A stretch of DNA of 64,000 nt from Paenibacillus_AP thailandensis (GCF_042685365.1 NZ_JBHUMY010000013.1:62001-126000), one strand, 5' to 3'; positions 24,297-33,466 are shown, counted from the stretch's first letter. Notes: generated by a model from the sequence alone, not told the origin. Program-made: numbers and translations.

Positions 24297-25739
24297 ATGG
24301 GACACCCAACGATTTATCCGACCGGTGCGACGGTCTATTTGCCGGACAAAGCATGGAGCGGCTATACGATTTTTCAGGCGGCCGACACGGGAGCGCTGCT
24401 CATCGACATGAACGGGCGCGAGGTTCATCTGTGGAAAGGGCTGCGCGGCTTCCCGAACAAAATATTCCCGGGCGGCTACGTGCTCGGCAGCACGAAGGAA
24501 CGCGATCCGCGCTACGGCTTCCAGGATGAAGCCGATCTCGTTCAGGTGGATTGGGACGGCAACGTCGTCTGGAAATTCGACCGCCACGAATATATCGAAG
24601 ACCCCGGCCATGAGCCGCAATGGATGGCAAGGCAGCATCACGACTACCAGCGCGAAGGCAGCCCGGTCGGCTATTATTCGCCGGGGCAGGAGCCGCTGAC
24701 GGACCGCGGCAACACGCTTATTCTCGTTCATACGAACGTGGAGAACCGGAACATTTCCGACAAGCCGCTGCTCGACGACGCTATCATCGAGGTGGATTGG
24801 CAGGGCAACGTCGTCTGGGAATGGAAGGTAAGCGACCATTTCGACGAGCTTGGCTTCGACGAAGCGGCGAGAAACGTCCTGTTCCGCGATCCGAACTCCC
24901 GTTTCTTCGGGAACAACACCGGCGGCGACTGGATGCATATCAACTCCATGTCCACAGTCGGGCCGAACAAGTTTTACGACCAAGGCGACGAGCGTTTCCA
25001 CCCGGACAACATTATTTGGGACGCGCGGGAATCGAACATCATTGCGATTATCGACAAGAAGACGGGCAGCATCGTCTGGAAGCTCGGCCCCGACTACTCG
25101 GCGCCGGAAGTGAAGCATCTCGGCTGGATCATCGGCCAGCATCACGCGCACATCATTCCGAAAGGCTTGCCCGGCGAAGGCAACCTGCTCGTATTCGACA
25201 ACGGCGGCTGGGGCGGCTACGGCTTGCCGAATCCGGCATCGCCTTACGGTATCAAAAACGCGGTGCGCGACCATTCCCGCGTGCTCGAAATCAACCCGGT
25301 CACGCTCGAGATCGAATGGCAGTATACGCCGACGGAGGCCGGATTCCAGGCGCCGCTGGATTCGTACCGGTTCTACAGCCCGTATATCAGCTCGGCGCAG
25401 CGGCTGCCGAACGGCAATACGCTAATTACCGAAGGAGCGGACGGCCGAATCTTCGAAGTGACGCGCGGCCATGAGCTGGTATGGGAGTATATTTCGCCGT
25501 ATAAAAACAAACGGAACGCCAACATGGTATACCGCGCTTACCGGGTGCCTTACGAGTGGGTGCCGCAAGCGGAAAGGCCGGAGGAGCGGGCGATCGAGCC
25601 GATCGACGTAGCCGACTACCGCGTGCCGGGCGCGGCGCCGAGAGGCACGGATTCCGTCGTGGCCGTCGCCGGAACGGAATCGTACGGGGAAGGTGCCGCT
25701 TGCGTCGCCAGAATCGACGAAAAGCCGCAAAACGTCTAA
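24297..25739 (+). CDS. Arylsulfotransferase (ASST)-like beta-propeller enzyme
   Basis: ATG 24297 has GAGGAG 9 nt upstream; the longer frame runs back into marR. 480 residues made of repeated GNVVWKFD/GNVVWEWK/GSIVWKLG/EIEWQY strands, a six-bladed propeller pattern, with the family segments DWMHINSMSTVG, RESNIIAIIDKKTGSIVWKLG (in two parts) and GQHHAHIIP carrying candidate active-site histidines. ASSTs move sulfate from an aryl sulfate to a phenol. No signal peptide is visible, unlike the periplasmic Gram-negative enzymes. Followed at 56 bp by a sulfonate/nitrate-type importer, suggesting use of organosulfates as sulfur source. Confidence 0.8.
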   Translation: MGHPTIYPTGATVYLPDKAWSGYTIFQAADTGALLIDMNGREVHLWKGLRGFPNKIFPGGYVLGSTKERDPRYGFQDEADLVQVDWDGNVVWKFDRHEYIEDPGHEPQWMARQHHDYQREGSPVGYYSPGQEPLTDRGNTLILVHTNVENRNISDKPLLDDAIIEVDWQGNVVWEWKVSDHFDELGFDEAARNVLFRDPNSRFFGNNTGGDWMHINSMSTVGPNKFYDQGDERFHPDNIIWDARESNIIAIIDKKTGSIVWKLGPDYSAPEVKHLGWIIGQHHAHIIPKGLPGEGNLLVFDNGGWGGYGLPNPASPYGIKNAVRDHSRVLEINPVTLEIEWQYTPTEAGFQAPLDSYRFYSPYISSAQRLPNGNTLITEGADGRIFEVTRGHELVWEYISPYKNKRNANMVYRAYRVPYEWVPQAERPEERAIEPIDVADYRVPGAAPRGTDSVVAVAGTESYGEGAACVARIDEKPQNV

Positions 25740-25795
25740 AGGCGCGAAGCCTCCCGTGAATTGACCAGCCGATAGGAATGGAGAGATGAGCTTTG

Positions 25796-26848
25796 ATGGC
25801 TAAATCGAAATATAGATTCAGGTGGAGCGCAATCGCCGCTGCGATTGCCGCGCTGGCGCTGCTGCTGGCCGGCTGCGGCGGGAATGCAGAGCCGGGCGCG
25901 CAGGCGGAGGCGGCATCCGGCGGGCAAGCGGAAAAGACGGAAACCTACAAGCTGAAAATCGCCGATATTTTGACCAATCCGGTGTTCCGGGTGGCGAAGA
26001 GCAAAGGGTTCTTCGAAAAATACGGCATCGATGCGGAGCTGGTCACGTTCGCCACGCCGGCCGAAGGCATTAATTCTTTGTTTATCAAGCAGGTGGACAT
26101 TGCGTGGGGTGCAGACTTTCCGGTATTGAACGCGGTCAGCAAAGGCGATTATTCGATCATTGCCTCGACATGGGCGACGGAGAACGAGAAAAACGCGGCG
26201 CAGTGGAAGCTGTTCGTAAGGGACGGCATCGAGTCGCCGGCGGACCTAAAGGGCAAGAAGCTGAGCACGCTCCGCGGCACGTTCGTGTCGTACCTGTGGG
26301 ACGAATATTTGACGCAAAACGGGGTCGATCCAAACGAAGTCGAGCAGATCGGGCAAGGCGGCTTCGACGAATCCTATGTCGCCCTGAAGCAAGGCGACGT
26401 GGATGCCGCATGGGTGAGCGGTTCCAATCTGAGCGGCAAGTTCGAGCAGCTTGAGGGCGCTCATCAGCTGACCGACATGTCGAAGACGAGCGTCCGGATC
26501 GGAGGAGCGATAATTGCGCCCAATGAGCTGGTAAACGGCCAGGGCGATGTCATCAAACGGTTTCTGCAAGCGGTCGAAGAATCGACGGCTTATGCGGCAG
26601 CCAATCCGGAGGAAACGGCGGATATTCTGTTCAAGGAAGTGAAGCAGCCGAAGGACGCGACGCTGAAGGATCTGTCCACGTCCAACTGGCAGCTGAGCTT
26701 CTCGCAAGCCTCCTTCGACAGCTTGGCGAAGCAGAAGAAATATATGGTCGAGAAGGGCATTATCCAGAACGATTTTGATTTGAACGGGAAAATTAATCTG
26801 GACGCGGTGAAGCAGGTCGTGCCGGACCGCGTTACGTATGCGAAATAA
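25796..26848 (+). CDS. SsuA/TauA-type ABC substrate-binding lipoprotein
   Basis: 350 residues from ATG 25796 (a TTG one codon earlier is also possible; GGAGAG lies 10-13 nt upstream). Lipobox LLLAGC with Cys27, then an NMT1/SsuA fold: ILTNPVFRVAKSKGFFEKYGIDAELV, VDIAWGADFPVLNAV, KGKKLSTLRGTFV, WVSGSNLSGKFE. This family binds sulfonates, taurine, nitrate or thiamine precursors. The ASST gene just upstream favours an organosulfur ligand. First gene of an SsuABC-like set. Confidence 0.87.
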   Translation: MAKSKYRFRWSAIAAAIAALALLLAGCGGNAEPGAQAEAASGGQAEKTETYKLKIADILTNPVFRVAKSKGFFEKYGIDAELVTFATPAEGINSLFIKQVDIAWGADFPVLNAVSKGDYSIIASTWATENEKNAAQWKLFVRDGIESPADLKGKKLSTLRGTFVSYLWDEYLTQNGVDPNEVEQIGQGGFDESYVALKQGDVDAAWVSGSNLSGKFEQLEGAHQLTDMSKTSVRIGGAIIAPNELVNGQGDVIKRFLQAVEESTAYAAANPEETADILFKEVKQPKDATLKDLSTSNWQLSFSQASFDSLAKQKKYMVEKGIIQNDFDLNGKINLDAVKQVVPDRVTYAK

Positions 26849-26862
26849 GGAGGCATATCCCT

Positions 26863-27639
26863 ATGGCTGAGGCGCTTCCGGCTAATACGATAACAATAGA
26901 ACAGGTCAGCAAAAGCTATTCGGAGCCGAAAGCCGGCTCCCTTCATTACATTATCAAGGACGTGGATCTGGTCATCAAGGGCGGCGAGTTTTTCGTCCTG
27001 CTCGGCCCGAGCGGCTGCGGCAAATCGACGCTGCTGAACATGATCGCGGGCTTCGTCTCCAAGACCGGAGGGGCGCTCAAGATCGGAGACGTCGAGATCA
27101 GCCGGCCGGGACGCGACCGCGCGGTCGTGTTCCAGCAGGCCGATTCCTCGTTGTTCCCGTGGCTGACCGTCCGCCAGAACGTCGAGTTTGGCCTTAAGAT
27201 GAAGAAGGTTCCCCGCCGGGAGCGCGGGGACATATCCGATCGGTTCATCCGGATGGTCGGCTTGGCGGGGCACGAGAACAAGTTCCCCCGCGAGCTGTCC
27301 GGCGGCATGAAGCAGCGCGTTCAGCTGGCCCGGGTGCTGGCGAACGATCCGGAAATCCTGCTGATGGATGAACCGTTCGGGGCGCTTGACGCGATGACGC
27401 GCCGGACGATGCAGAAGGAGCTCGGCCAGATATGGCGGGAGACGGGCAAGACGGTCATTTTCGTCACGCACGACATTCAGGAGGCGCTGCTGCTCGGTCA
27501 GCGGATCGGCATTATGTCGGCCGGTCCTTCCTCCCGGATATCGCATATTTACGAGGTGCCGCTGGCGTATCCGCGCGATGCGTCGCTGCCGGAGTTTCAT
27601 AAGCTGGATCGCACGATCCAGTCCCATTTTGACGAATAA
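26863..27639 (+). CDS. SsuB/TauB-type ABC ATPase
   Basis: 258 residues, ATG with AAGGAGG. Walker A GPSGCGKS at 48-55, FQQADSSLFPWLTV, signature LSGGMKQRVQLAR, Walker B ILLMDEPFGALDA and switch His in FVTHDIQEALLLG, the typical nitrate/sulfonate/taurine importer ATPase. Lies 14 bp after the binding protein and 14 bp before the permease, so one operon. Confidence 0.9.
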   Translation: MAEALPANTITIEQVSKSYSEPKAGSLHYIIKDVDLVIKGGEFFVLLGPSGCGKSTLLNMIAGFVSKTGGALKIGDVEISRPGRDRAVVFQQADSSLFPWLTVRQNVEFGLKMKKVPRRERGDISDRFIRMVGLAGHENKFPRELSGGMKQRVQLARVLANDPEILLMDEPFGALDAMTRRTMQKELGQIWRETGKTVIFVTHDIQEALLLGQRIGIMSAGPSSRISHIYEVPLAYPRDASLPEFHKLDRTIQSHFDE

Positions 27640-27653
27640 AGAGGCGTTGCGAC

Positions 27654-28433
27654 ATGAAAGCTTTGAATAGCAAATGGGTTACGATTCCCCTTCTCTGGAT
27701 AGCGGCGCTCCTGATCTGGCAGATCGGCGCCTGGGTATACGGGCCGGATATCGTGCCGGGGCCGCTTGCGACGGTCAAAGGCGGGCAGGAGCTGATCGCC
27801 GACGGCTCGCTTCTTTCCTATATCGGCGTCAGCTTCTCCCGCGTATTCGTCGGCTGGGCGCTTGGAAGCCTCGTCGCCATTCCGGCCGGGCTGCTCATCG
27901 GCAAAGTGCAGGCCGTTCGCGTATTTGCCGAGCCGGTTCTCAATTTTATCCGTTTCATTCCGCCGATCGCTTTCATTACGTTGTTTCTTGTCTGGTTCGG
28001 CATCGGCGAACAGTCGAAAATCGCCCTGATTATGTACGCCACGTTGTTTATCGTCATGATGAACACGTTCACCGGGGTGCTTTCCGTAGAGGAGGACAAA
28101 ATCCGGGCCGCCCGAAGCATGGGTGCGTCCGAGTGGCAAATTTTGCTCCATGTCGTCATTCCCGCAACGACGCCGTATATGTTTACGGGCGTGCGGCTGG
28201 CGATGGGTACGTCCTATATGGCGATTATCGGCGCCGAAATGATCGCCGCGAACGAAGGCGTCGGCTATTTGATTTGGAATTCGCGGCTGTTCTTCCGCAC
28301 GGATTGGATCTTCGTCGGCTTGATCAGCCTTGGCCTGATGGGCTTCGCTACCGACCGGCTTGTCGGGTGGTTCGGCCGCAAGGCGCTGAGCCGCTACGGC
28401 GTCGTCAGCACGTCCCCCGCAAGAAGAGCTTGA
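27654..28433 (+). CDS. SsuC/TauC-type ABC permease
   Basis: 259 residues, about six membrane segments; EAA loop AARSMGASEWQILLHVVIPATTPY near residues 150-175 that docks on the ATPase. Completes the organosulfur-type importer begun at 25796. No clear terminator follows before tgl. Confidence 0.9.
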   Translation: MKALNSKWVTIPLLWIAALLIWQIGAWVYGPDIVPGPLATVKGGQELIADGSLLSYIGVSFSRVFVGWALGSLVAIPAGLLIGKVQAVRVFAEPVLNFIRFIPPIAFITLFLVWFGIGEQSKIALIMYATLFIVMMNTFTGVLSVEEDKIRAARSMGASEWQILLHVVIPATTPYMFTGVRLAMGTSYMAIIGAEMIAANEGVGYLIWNSRLFFRTDWIFVGLISLGLMGFATDRLVGWFGRKALSRYGVVSTSPARRA

Positions 28434-28541
28434 CCTCCCCAAGGCCGTTTTCCATGCCAATCGCATTGACTAGGCACCAATAGGCTGAAGACAGCGTACA
28501 CTGGTCTAACGACTACAAAGTGCTGACGGGGAGGAACAGCC

Positions 28542-29372
28542 GTGATCAGAATACAAGGCGTTAGCGAAGTGGAAATTATGCAGCTTCCGACATCGAGTCG
28601 GCAGCGTCATATCGTGAACCAGCGGATGAACAGCCCTGTTACTTACCGCTACTCTTCATTGGAAGCTTTGCGATTCGAGCTTATTATGCGCGAGAACATC
28701 GTAAGAGCGGCCGAAGAGCTTTACGAAAGCGATGCGGGGTTCGCCGTGTTCGCCCGATCGCGCTGCAACGAAAGATTGTGGGAGAGGACGTACAACGGCG
28801 GGTTTCAGTTAAGGCCGGAAGTTTCGCCGTCTTATGCGATAACCGATATTTTCCGCAACGGCAGGGCGTATGCGTTCGAATGCGCGACGGCTATGGTGCT
28901 CATCTTGTACAAAGCCGTGCTCGAAACGATCGGCCGGGATAAGTTCGATATGTACTTTAAAAATTTGTACGTTCGAGACTGGCATTACGACAGCGACTTG
29001 AATCTGGTTACCGTGTTTGACAGCGACGAAGCGACTCTCGGCGATATCGTTTATTTCAACAATCCCGATCACCATCCGGAAACGCCGGAGTGGCAGGGCG
29101 AGAACGCCATTAAGGTGGCGTACGACTATTATTTCGGACACGGAATCGGCATCCGTACGGCGCGGGGGATTATTGAAGCGTTGAACAGGCGGCGGTTCCC
29201 CGGCAGCCATCGTTCGGCTTATTTGACCGAGCAGGTGAACCATCCGGACTTCGAGCATTTGCGCAACATCGCCACAAGAGAAGCGGAACCGACGCTTGCT
29301 TATCTGGAAGGCGACGTCATCGCCCGGCTCGGTTCCCACGGTTACGTGTACAGATTCAAGAAGAGAGCTTGA
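28542..29372 (+). CDS. tgl: Spore-coat protein-glutamine gamma-glutamyltransferase
   Basis: GTG start with GGGGAGG upstream; 276 residues, close to B. subtilis Tgl (about 245) with a longer C-terminus. Contains the catalytic Cys114 in AYAFECATAMV, plus FELIMRENIVRAAEELYESD and YYFGHGIGIRTARGIIEALN. It makes epsilon-(gamma-glutamyl)-lysine crosslinks in the spore coat, so the organism very likely sporulates. A mother-cell sigma promoter would be expected but I could not identify one with confidence. Confidence 0.93.
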   Translation: MIRIQGVSEVEIMQLPTSSRQRHIVNQRMNSPVTYRYSSLEALRFELIMRENIVRAAEELYESDAGFAVFARSRCNERLWERTYNGGFQLRPEVSPSYAITDIFRNGRAYAFECATAMVLILYKAVLETIGRDKFDMYFKNLYVRDWHYDSDLNLVTVFDSDEATLGDIVYFNNPDHHPETPEWQGENAIKVAYDYYFGHGIGIRTARGIIEALNRRRFPGSHRSAYLTEQVNHPDFEHLRNIATREAEPTLAYLEGDVIARLGSHGYVYRFKKRA

Positions 29373-29383
29373 CGCATGAGTAT

Positions 29384-29468
29384 ATCCCCCTGTCTGGCGA
29401 ACAAGGCAGCGGGGATTTTTTACATAAACAACGATGACGAGGCTGCCGGCATGACCGGCGGTCTTTTT
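29384..29468 (+). terminator. Two tandem terminators after tgl
   Basis: ATCCCC/GGGGAT followed by TTTTT (29384-29421), then GCCGG/CCGGC followed by a T-run (29445-29468). Confidence 0.75.
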
Positions 29469-29505
29469 TTATGCCTTATGATTATCCGGGAGGAGGAACA
29501 TAACA

Positions 29506-29535
29506 ATGTCGGCACATAACCGGCGCAAGAGGTAG
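29506..29535 (+). CDS. Nine-codon basic mini-ORF with strong ribosome binding site
   Basis: ATG 29506 lies 9 nt after GGGAGGAGG; the frame encodes MSAHNRRKR and stops at TAG 29533-29535. It sits about 100 nt upstream of the GNAT gene. Between them are a CCGAAA/TTTCGG inverted repeat and a TTTTTT run. It may be a leader peptide, or the start of a small gene cut short. The strong Shine-Dalgarno is the only direct support. Confidence 0.35.
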   Translation: MSAHNRRKR

Positions 29536-29638
29536 ATTTACCCGAAATTCATCTTGTCGTTTCGGTTAGAATTATTTTTTCCCTTTCGTCGATTACAGAT
29601 CGGAAGATACACTTGAAGGGAGGAAGGGGGGGATTCAT

Positions 29639-30199
29639 TTGCGGATAGACGGCAAAGCCTTGTCATTGCGATCCGTTCAAGACGATGATTTATTCACGCT
29701 CTGGGAGTTGATATACGGCGAGGCCAAGCCTGAATGGAAAAAGTGGGATGCTCCATATTTTCCGCACGAGCAAATCGGTTTTGAAAATTTCGGAGAAAAA
29801 ATCCGTGAGCGATTAGTCGGCAGCGACGTCCCGTCCATGTTAATTATCGAAAAAGATGACCGAATCATCGGCACGGTTACTTATTACTGGGAGCATAAAC
29901 CGTCGCTTTGGCTGGAGCTTGGAATTACTATCTATAAACCCGAGTTCTGGAGCGGCGGGTACGGTACAGAGGCTTTAACGCTTTGGATCGATTATCTTTT
30001 TAATGCGATGCCGTTGGTTCGCGTAGGTCTCACGACTTGGTCGGGAAATACGCGAATGATTCGTTGTGCCGAGAAGCTTGGCATGCAAATGGAAGCGCGG
30101 ATACGAAAAGTACGGTTATATAACGGCGTGTTTTATGATTCTATACGCATGGGAATTTTACGTGAGGAATGGGAAGGGCGGCAGTCACTATATCTCTGA
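29639..30199 (+). CDS. GNAT-family N-acetyltransferase (RimJ/RimL-like)
   Basis: TTG start with AGGGAGGAAGGGGG upstream; 186 residues. GNAT core with strands ~55-75 (MLIIEKDDRIIGTVTYYW), motif A region LELGITIYKPEFWSGGYGTEAL around the acetyl-CoA site, and VGLTTWSGNTRMIRCAEKLGMQ. Such enzymes acetylate protein N-termini, amino acids or antibiotics; substrate cannot be told. GC content is visibly lower than in neighbouring genes. Ends at a strong terminator. Confidence 0.85.
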   Translation: MRIDGKALSLRSVQDDDLFTLWELIYGEAKPEWKKWDAPYFPHEQIGFENFGEKIRERLVGSDVPSMLIIEKDDRIIGTVTYYWEHKPSLWLELGITIYKPEFWSGGYGTEALTLWIDYLFNAMPLVRVGLTTWSGNTRMIRCAEKLGMQMEARIRKVRLYNGVFYDSIRMGILREEWEGRQSLYL

Positions 30200-30209
30200 A
30201 TTCTGCAGG

Positions 30210-30245
30210 GGAGCGCCGGATGCTGAAACATCCGCGCTCCTTTTT
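30210..30245 (+). terminator. Rho-independent terminator
   Basis: GGAGCGCCGGATG pairs with CATCCGCGCTCC over CTGAAA and is followed by TTTTT. The following ~200 nt are AT-rich with a TATAAT box at 30331-30336; nothing more is certain there. Confidence 0.9.
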
Positions 30246-30447
30246 GTTATTTCGAGCTATCATAGCCGATTTAGAAGTGTAATTACTTGTCAGCAGCAGC
30301 AGGAAAGGAATTCGCCGCTTCTATAAAACATATAATTCCCATTAAAATTATGTGATTTAGGCGGCTCGCGGGACAACAATTGCGGCTTGCGTTCATATGC
30401 TGAACCAACAACCGCGTACCATTCTGGCGGAGAGGGGCTGACGGCGA

Positions 30448-31098
30448 TTGAGCAAAGATTTTACGGAGCTGTTCGACGAATGGTCGGAGCGTTACGACGA
30501 GACGGTGGCGGGAGGCGACGAGGAGTACCGGGAAGTGTTCGACGGGTACGACCGTATTCTGGAGGAAGTGGCCTCTCGGGTATCCGGCACGGTGTTGGAG
30601 TTCGGCGTCGGCACCGGCAATTTGACGGAAAAGCTTCTGCGCCGCGGCTGCGCCGTCTACGGCATCGAGCCGTCCAAAGGGATGCGGGAGCAGGCGCTAA
30701 AGCGGCAGTTTGACATGGTGCTGGCGGCGGGCGACTTTCTCCGTTTTCCGCTTGTGCCGGAGAAGATCGACGCGGTCGCGAGCACGTATGCGTTCCACCA
30801 TCTGACCGACGAGGAGAAAGAGGAAGCGATTGCGATTTACAGCGGATTGCTTGGAGCCGGAGGGAAGCTTGTATTTGCGGATACGATGTTCGAAGGCGAG
30901 GAAGAGCGCCGCGAAATCGAGGAAGCGGCACGCGCCGCGGGTCATGTGAAGCTGCTGAACGATTTGCGGACCGAATATTATACGACCTTAAACGTGCTGG
31001 AGGGGATATTGGTCCGTCACGGCTTCGAGGTCTCTTTTTATAAGTTGAACCGTTATGTATGGCTGATGGATGCGACGAAAGCTTCGGAAGAGGGATAA
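30448..31098 (+). CDS. yrrT: YrrT-like SAM-dependent methyltransferase
   Basis: TTG start at 30448 (GGAGAGGGG lies 12 nt upstream); 216 residues. Class I methyltransferase with motif I VLEFGVGTGNLTEKL, VYGIEPSKGMREQA, and the N-terminal FTELFDEWSERYDETVAG typical of YrrT. In B. subtilis yrrT leads the yrrT-mtnN-mccA-mccB operon for methionine-to-cysteine conversion. Here mccA follows 16 bp later and mtnN is missing. AATTCC elements around 30310-30340 could belong to a CymR site, but I could not match the full box. Confidence 0.85.
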   Translation: MSKDFTELFDEWSERYDETVAGGDEEYREVFDGYDRILEEVASRVSGTVLEFGVGTGNLTEKLLRRGCAVYGIEPSKGMREQALKRQFDMVLAAGDFLRFPLVPEKIDAVASTYAFHHLTDEEKEEAIAIYSGLLGAGGKLVFADTMFEGEEERREIEEAARAAGHVKLLNDLRTEYYTTLNVLEGILVRHGFEVSFYKLNRYVWLMDATKASEEG

Positions 31099-31114
31099 TT
31101 CGGAAGGAGCGAGA

Positions 31115-32038
31115 ATGATGGCCGTTTATCGCGGAGTGCATGAGTTGATCGGGAACACGCCGCTCGTGGAGCTGACCCGTTTTCCGCTGCCGGAGGGCGT
31201 TCGGCTGTATGCCAAGCTGGAGATGATGAATCCCGGCGGCAGCGTCAAAGACCGGCTCGGGCTGGAGCTGCTCGACGATGCGCTGGCAAGCGGCAGGCTG
31301 CGGCCCGGAGGAACGCTCGTGGAGCCGACCGCGGGCAATACCGGCATCGGGCTTGCGCTCGCCGCGATCGGACGGGGCTTTCGCGTCGTATGCGTCGTGC
31401 CGGAGAAGTTCAGCGTCGAGAAGCAGCAGCTGATGCGTGCGCTCGGGGCGGAGATCGTGCATACGCCGTCCGAGGAAGGGATGACGGGAGCGATCCGCAA
31501 GGCGGAGGAGCTGGTCCGCTCGATTGACGGAGCGTTCTCGCCGTCGCAGTTTTCGAATCCGGCCAATCCGGCGACGTATTACAAGACGCTGGGCCCCGAG
31601 CTGTGGCGGGATTTGGAGGGCAAAGCGGATATATTCGTCGCGGGGGCGGGCTCGGGCGGTACGTTTATGGGCGTCGCCCGCTACTTGAAGGAGCGGAATC
31701 CGTCCGTCCGGACGGTCATTGTCGAGCCGGAAGGCTCGATTCTGGGGGGAGGCGCAGCCGGTCCGCACAGGACGGAAGGCATCGGCGTGGAGAAGCTCGC
31801 TCCTTTCATGGATACGTCTTATTTCGACGCCGTCCATACGATCAGCGATCACGACGCCTTTGCCCGCGTTGCGGAGCTGGCCCGGCGGGAAGGCCTGCTC
31901 GCCGGCAGTTCTTCCGGCGCCGCGCTGGAAGCGGCGCTGCGCGAGGCGTCGTCCGCGCCGCCCGGCTCGGTCGTCGTCACCGTATTCCCGGACAGCGGCG
32001 AGCGTTACCTCAGCAAGCAGATTTACGGAGGAGGCTGA
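31115..32038 (+). CDS. mccA: Cystathionine beta-synthase/O-acetylserine-dependent MccA
   Basis: Two adjacent ATGs (31115, 31118) follow GGAAGGAG; I give the first. 307 residues, the usual length. PLP lysine Lys45 in GGSVKDRLG, the substrate loop EPTAGNTGIGLA, and the phosphate-binding GAGSGGTFMGV. In the reverse transsulfuration operon MccA condenses homocysteine with O-acetylserine to cystathionine. Coupled closely to yrrT and mccB. A plain CysK function cannot be fully excluded, but gene order favours MccA. Confidence 0.9.
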   Translation: MMAVYRGVHELIGNTPLVELTRFPLPEGVRLYAKLEMMNPGGSVKDRLGLELLDDALASGRLRPGGTLVEPTAGNTGIGLALAAIGRGFRVVCVVPEKFSVEKQQLMRALGAEIVHTPSEEGMTGAIRKAEELVRSIDGAFSPSQFSNPANPATYYKTLGPELWRDLEGKADIFVAGAGSGGTFMGVARYLKERNPSVRTVIVEPEGSILGGGAAGPHRTEGIGVEKLAPFMDTSYFDAVHTISDHDAFARVAELARREGLLAGSSSGAALEAALREASSAPPGSVVVTVFPDSGERYLSKQIYGGG

Positions 32039-32048
32039 ACGTTAAGGC

Positions 32049-33182
32049 ATGAACAAAAAAACGAAGCTGATTCACGGCGGCACGCCAATCGATCCGCATA
32101 CGGGCGCGGTCAGCGTGCCGATCTACCAGGCGAGCACCTACAAGCAGGATGAAGCGGGCGTTCACCGCGGCTATGAATATTCGCGGACGGGCAACCCGAC
32201 CCGGCATGCGCTGGAGGAGCTGATCCGCGATCTGGAAGGAGGCGCGAGGGGGCTTGCCTTCAGCTCGGGGATGGCGGCGATCCATACCGTCTTGTCGCTG
32301 TTGAACAGCGGGGATCATCTGTTGGTCACCGACGACGTTTACGGCGGGACGTACCGCATCGTGACCCGCGTGCTCAACCGGCTCGGCATTGAAGCGACGT
32401 TCGTCGATACGACCGATCCGGCCGGGCTGGACGAAGCGGTGAAGCCGGCGACGAAAGCGCTGTTCGTCGAGACGCCGACCAATCCGCTGCTGAAGGTGAC
32501 GGACCTTGCGGCGGCGGCCGCCTGGGCGAAGGAGCGCGGCCTGCTGTTGATCGTCGACAATACGTTCGGCACGCCTTATTGGCAGACGCCGCTCGCTTGG
32601 GGCGCCGATATCGTCGTGCATTCGGCGACCAAATATTTGGGCGGGCACAGCGACGTGGTCGCAGGGCTGGCCGTAACGGCGGACGCGAAGCTCGGGGAGG
32701 AGCTTCACTATATCCAGAACGCGGTCGGAGGGGTGCTTGGCTCGCACGATTCGTGGCTCTTGATGCGCGGCATGAAGACGCTCGGCTTGCGCATGGAGGC
32801 GCACGAGGCGAATGCCCGCGCGATTGCGGAGTTTCTGGCGGGGCATCCCGCCGTTCGCAACGTGTATTACCCCGGGCTGCCGGACCATCCGCAGCACGAG
32901 CTGGCAAAGCGGCAATCGGACGGCTTCGGCGGCATGATCGCCTTCGATGTCGGAAGCGCGGAGCGGGCGGACCGGGTGCTGAAGCGGGTGCGTTATTTTA
33001 CGCTGGCGGAAAGCCTCGGGGCGGTCGAAAGCTTGATCTCCGTGCCCGCCCGGATGACGCATGCGTCCATTCCGAAGGAGCGGCGGGAGACGCTGGGCAT
33101 TACCGACGGGCTGATCCGGATTTCCGCCGGCATCGAGGACAAGGACGATCTGCTCGCCGATCTGGCGCAAAGCTTGGAGTAG
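32049..33182 (+). CDS. mccB: Cystathionine gamma-lyase MccB
   Basis: 377 residues. Cys/Met-metabolism PLP enzyme with SSGMAAIHTVLSLLNSGDH in two parts, GTPYWQTPLAWGADIVVHSATKY carrying PLP Lys195 (SATKYLGGHSD), and the C-terminal RISAGIEDKDDLLADL. It splits cystathionine to cysteine, 2-oxobutyrate and ammonia. Eleven bp after mccA, last gene of the operon. Cystathionine gamma-synthase/homocysteine desulfhydrase are close alternatives. Confidence 0.9.
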   Translation: MNKKTKLIHGGTPIDPHTGAVSVPIYQASTYKQDEAGVHRGYEYSRTGNPTRHALEELIRDLEGGARGLAFSSGMAAIHTVLSLLNSGDHLLVTDDVYGGTYRIVTRVLNRLGIEATFVDTTDPAGLDEAVKPATKALFVETPTNPLLKVTDLAAAAAWAKERGLLLIVDNTFGTPYWQTPLAWGADIVVHSATKYLGGHSDVVAGLAVTADAKLGEELHYIQNAVGGVLGSHDSWLLMRGMKTLGLRMEAHEANARAIAEFLAGHPAVRNVYYPGLPDHPQHELAKRQSDGFGGMIAFDVGSAERADRVLKRVRYFTLAESLGAVESLISVPARMTHASIPKERRETLGITDGLIRISAGIEDKDDLLADLAQSLE

Positions 33183-33259
33183 GGGGATTTTGGCAGGATA
33201 TCGATTAGGCGGCCTCGAAGAAAAAAGAACGGAGAAACGCGAAAGGGGAGCGAAGTCCG

Positions 33260-33466
33260 GATGAAAAGGAATACGGCGGGCTTTACTCCCGTTTTGCATG
33301 CTTTCGGCAGCCGCTATTGCTGGAAAGGCAAAGGCTTCTTCGGCAAACGGACAAGCCTGTCACGGACATCTGCTTCGAATTCGGATTTCAGAGCATAAGC
33401 TCGTTCAGCGCGCTTCTCTCGCAGCACATCGGGCAGACTCCTTCGCAATATCGGGGAAAATGGTGA
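33260..33466 (+). pseudogene. Remnant of an AraC-family regulator (C-terminal HTH)
   Basis: In one plus-strand frame the sequence reads RLLRQTDKPVTDICFEFGFQ, SISSFSALLSQHIGQTPSQY and then RGKW before TGA at 33464-33466. This is the second HTH and signature end of an AraC protein. No start codon, first HTH or sensor domain is present upstream; the frame begins in unrelated sequence 80 bp after mccB. A decayed gene, probably once paired with the ankyrin gene that follows. Confidence 0.75.

Noticed and set aside
30300..30345. CymR box before yrrT
   Set aside because: Only AATTCC fragments match; the full inverted structure could not be confirmed.
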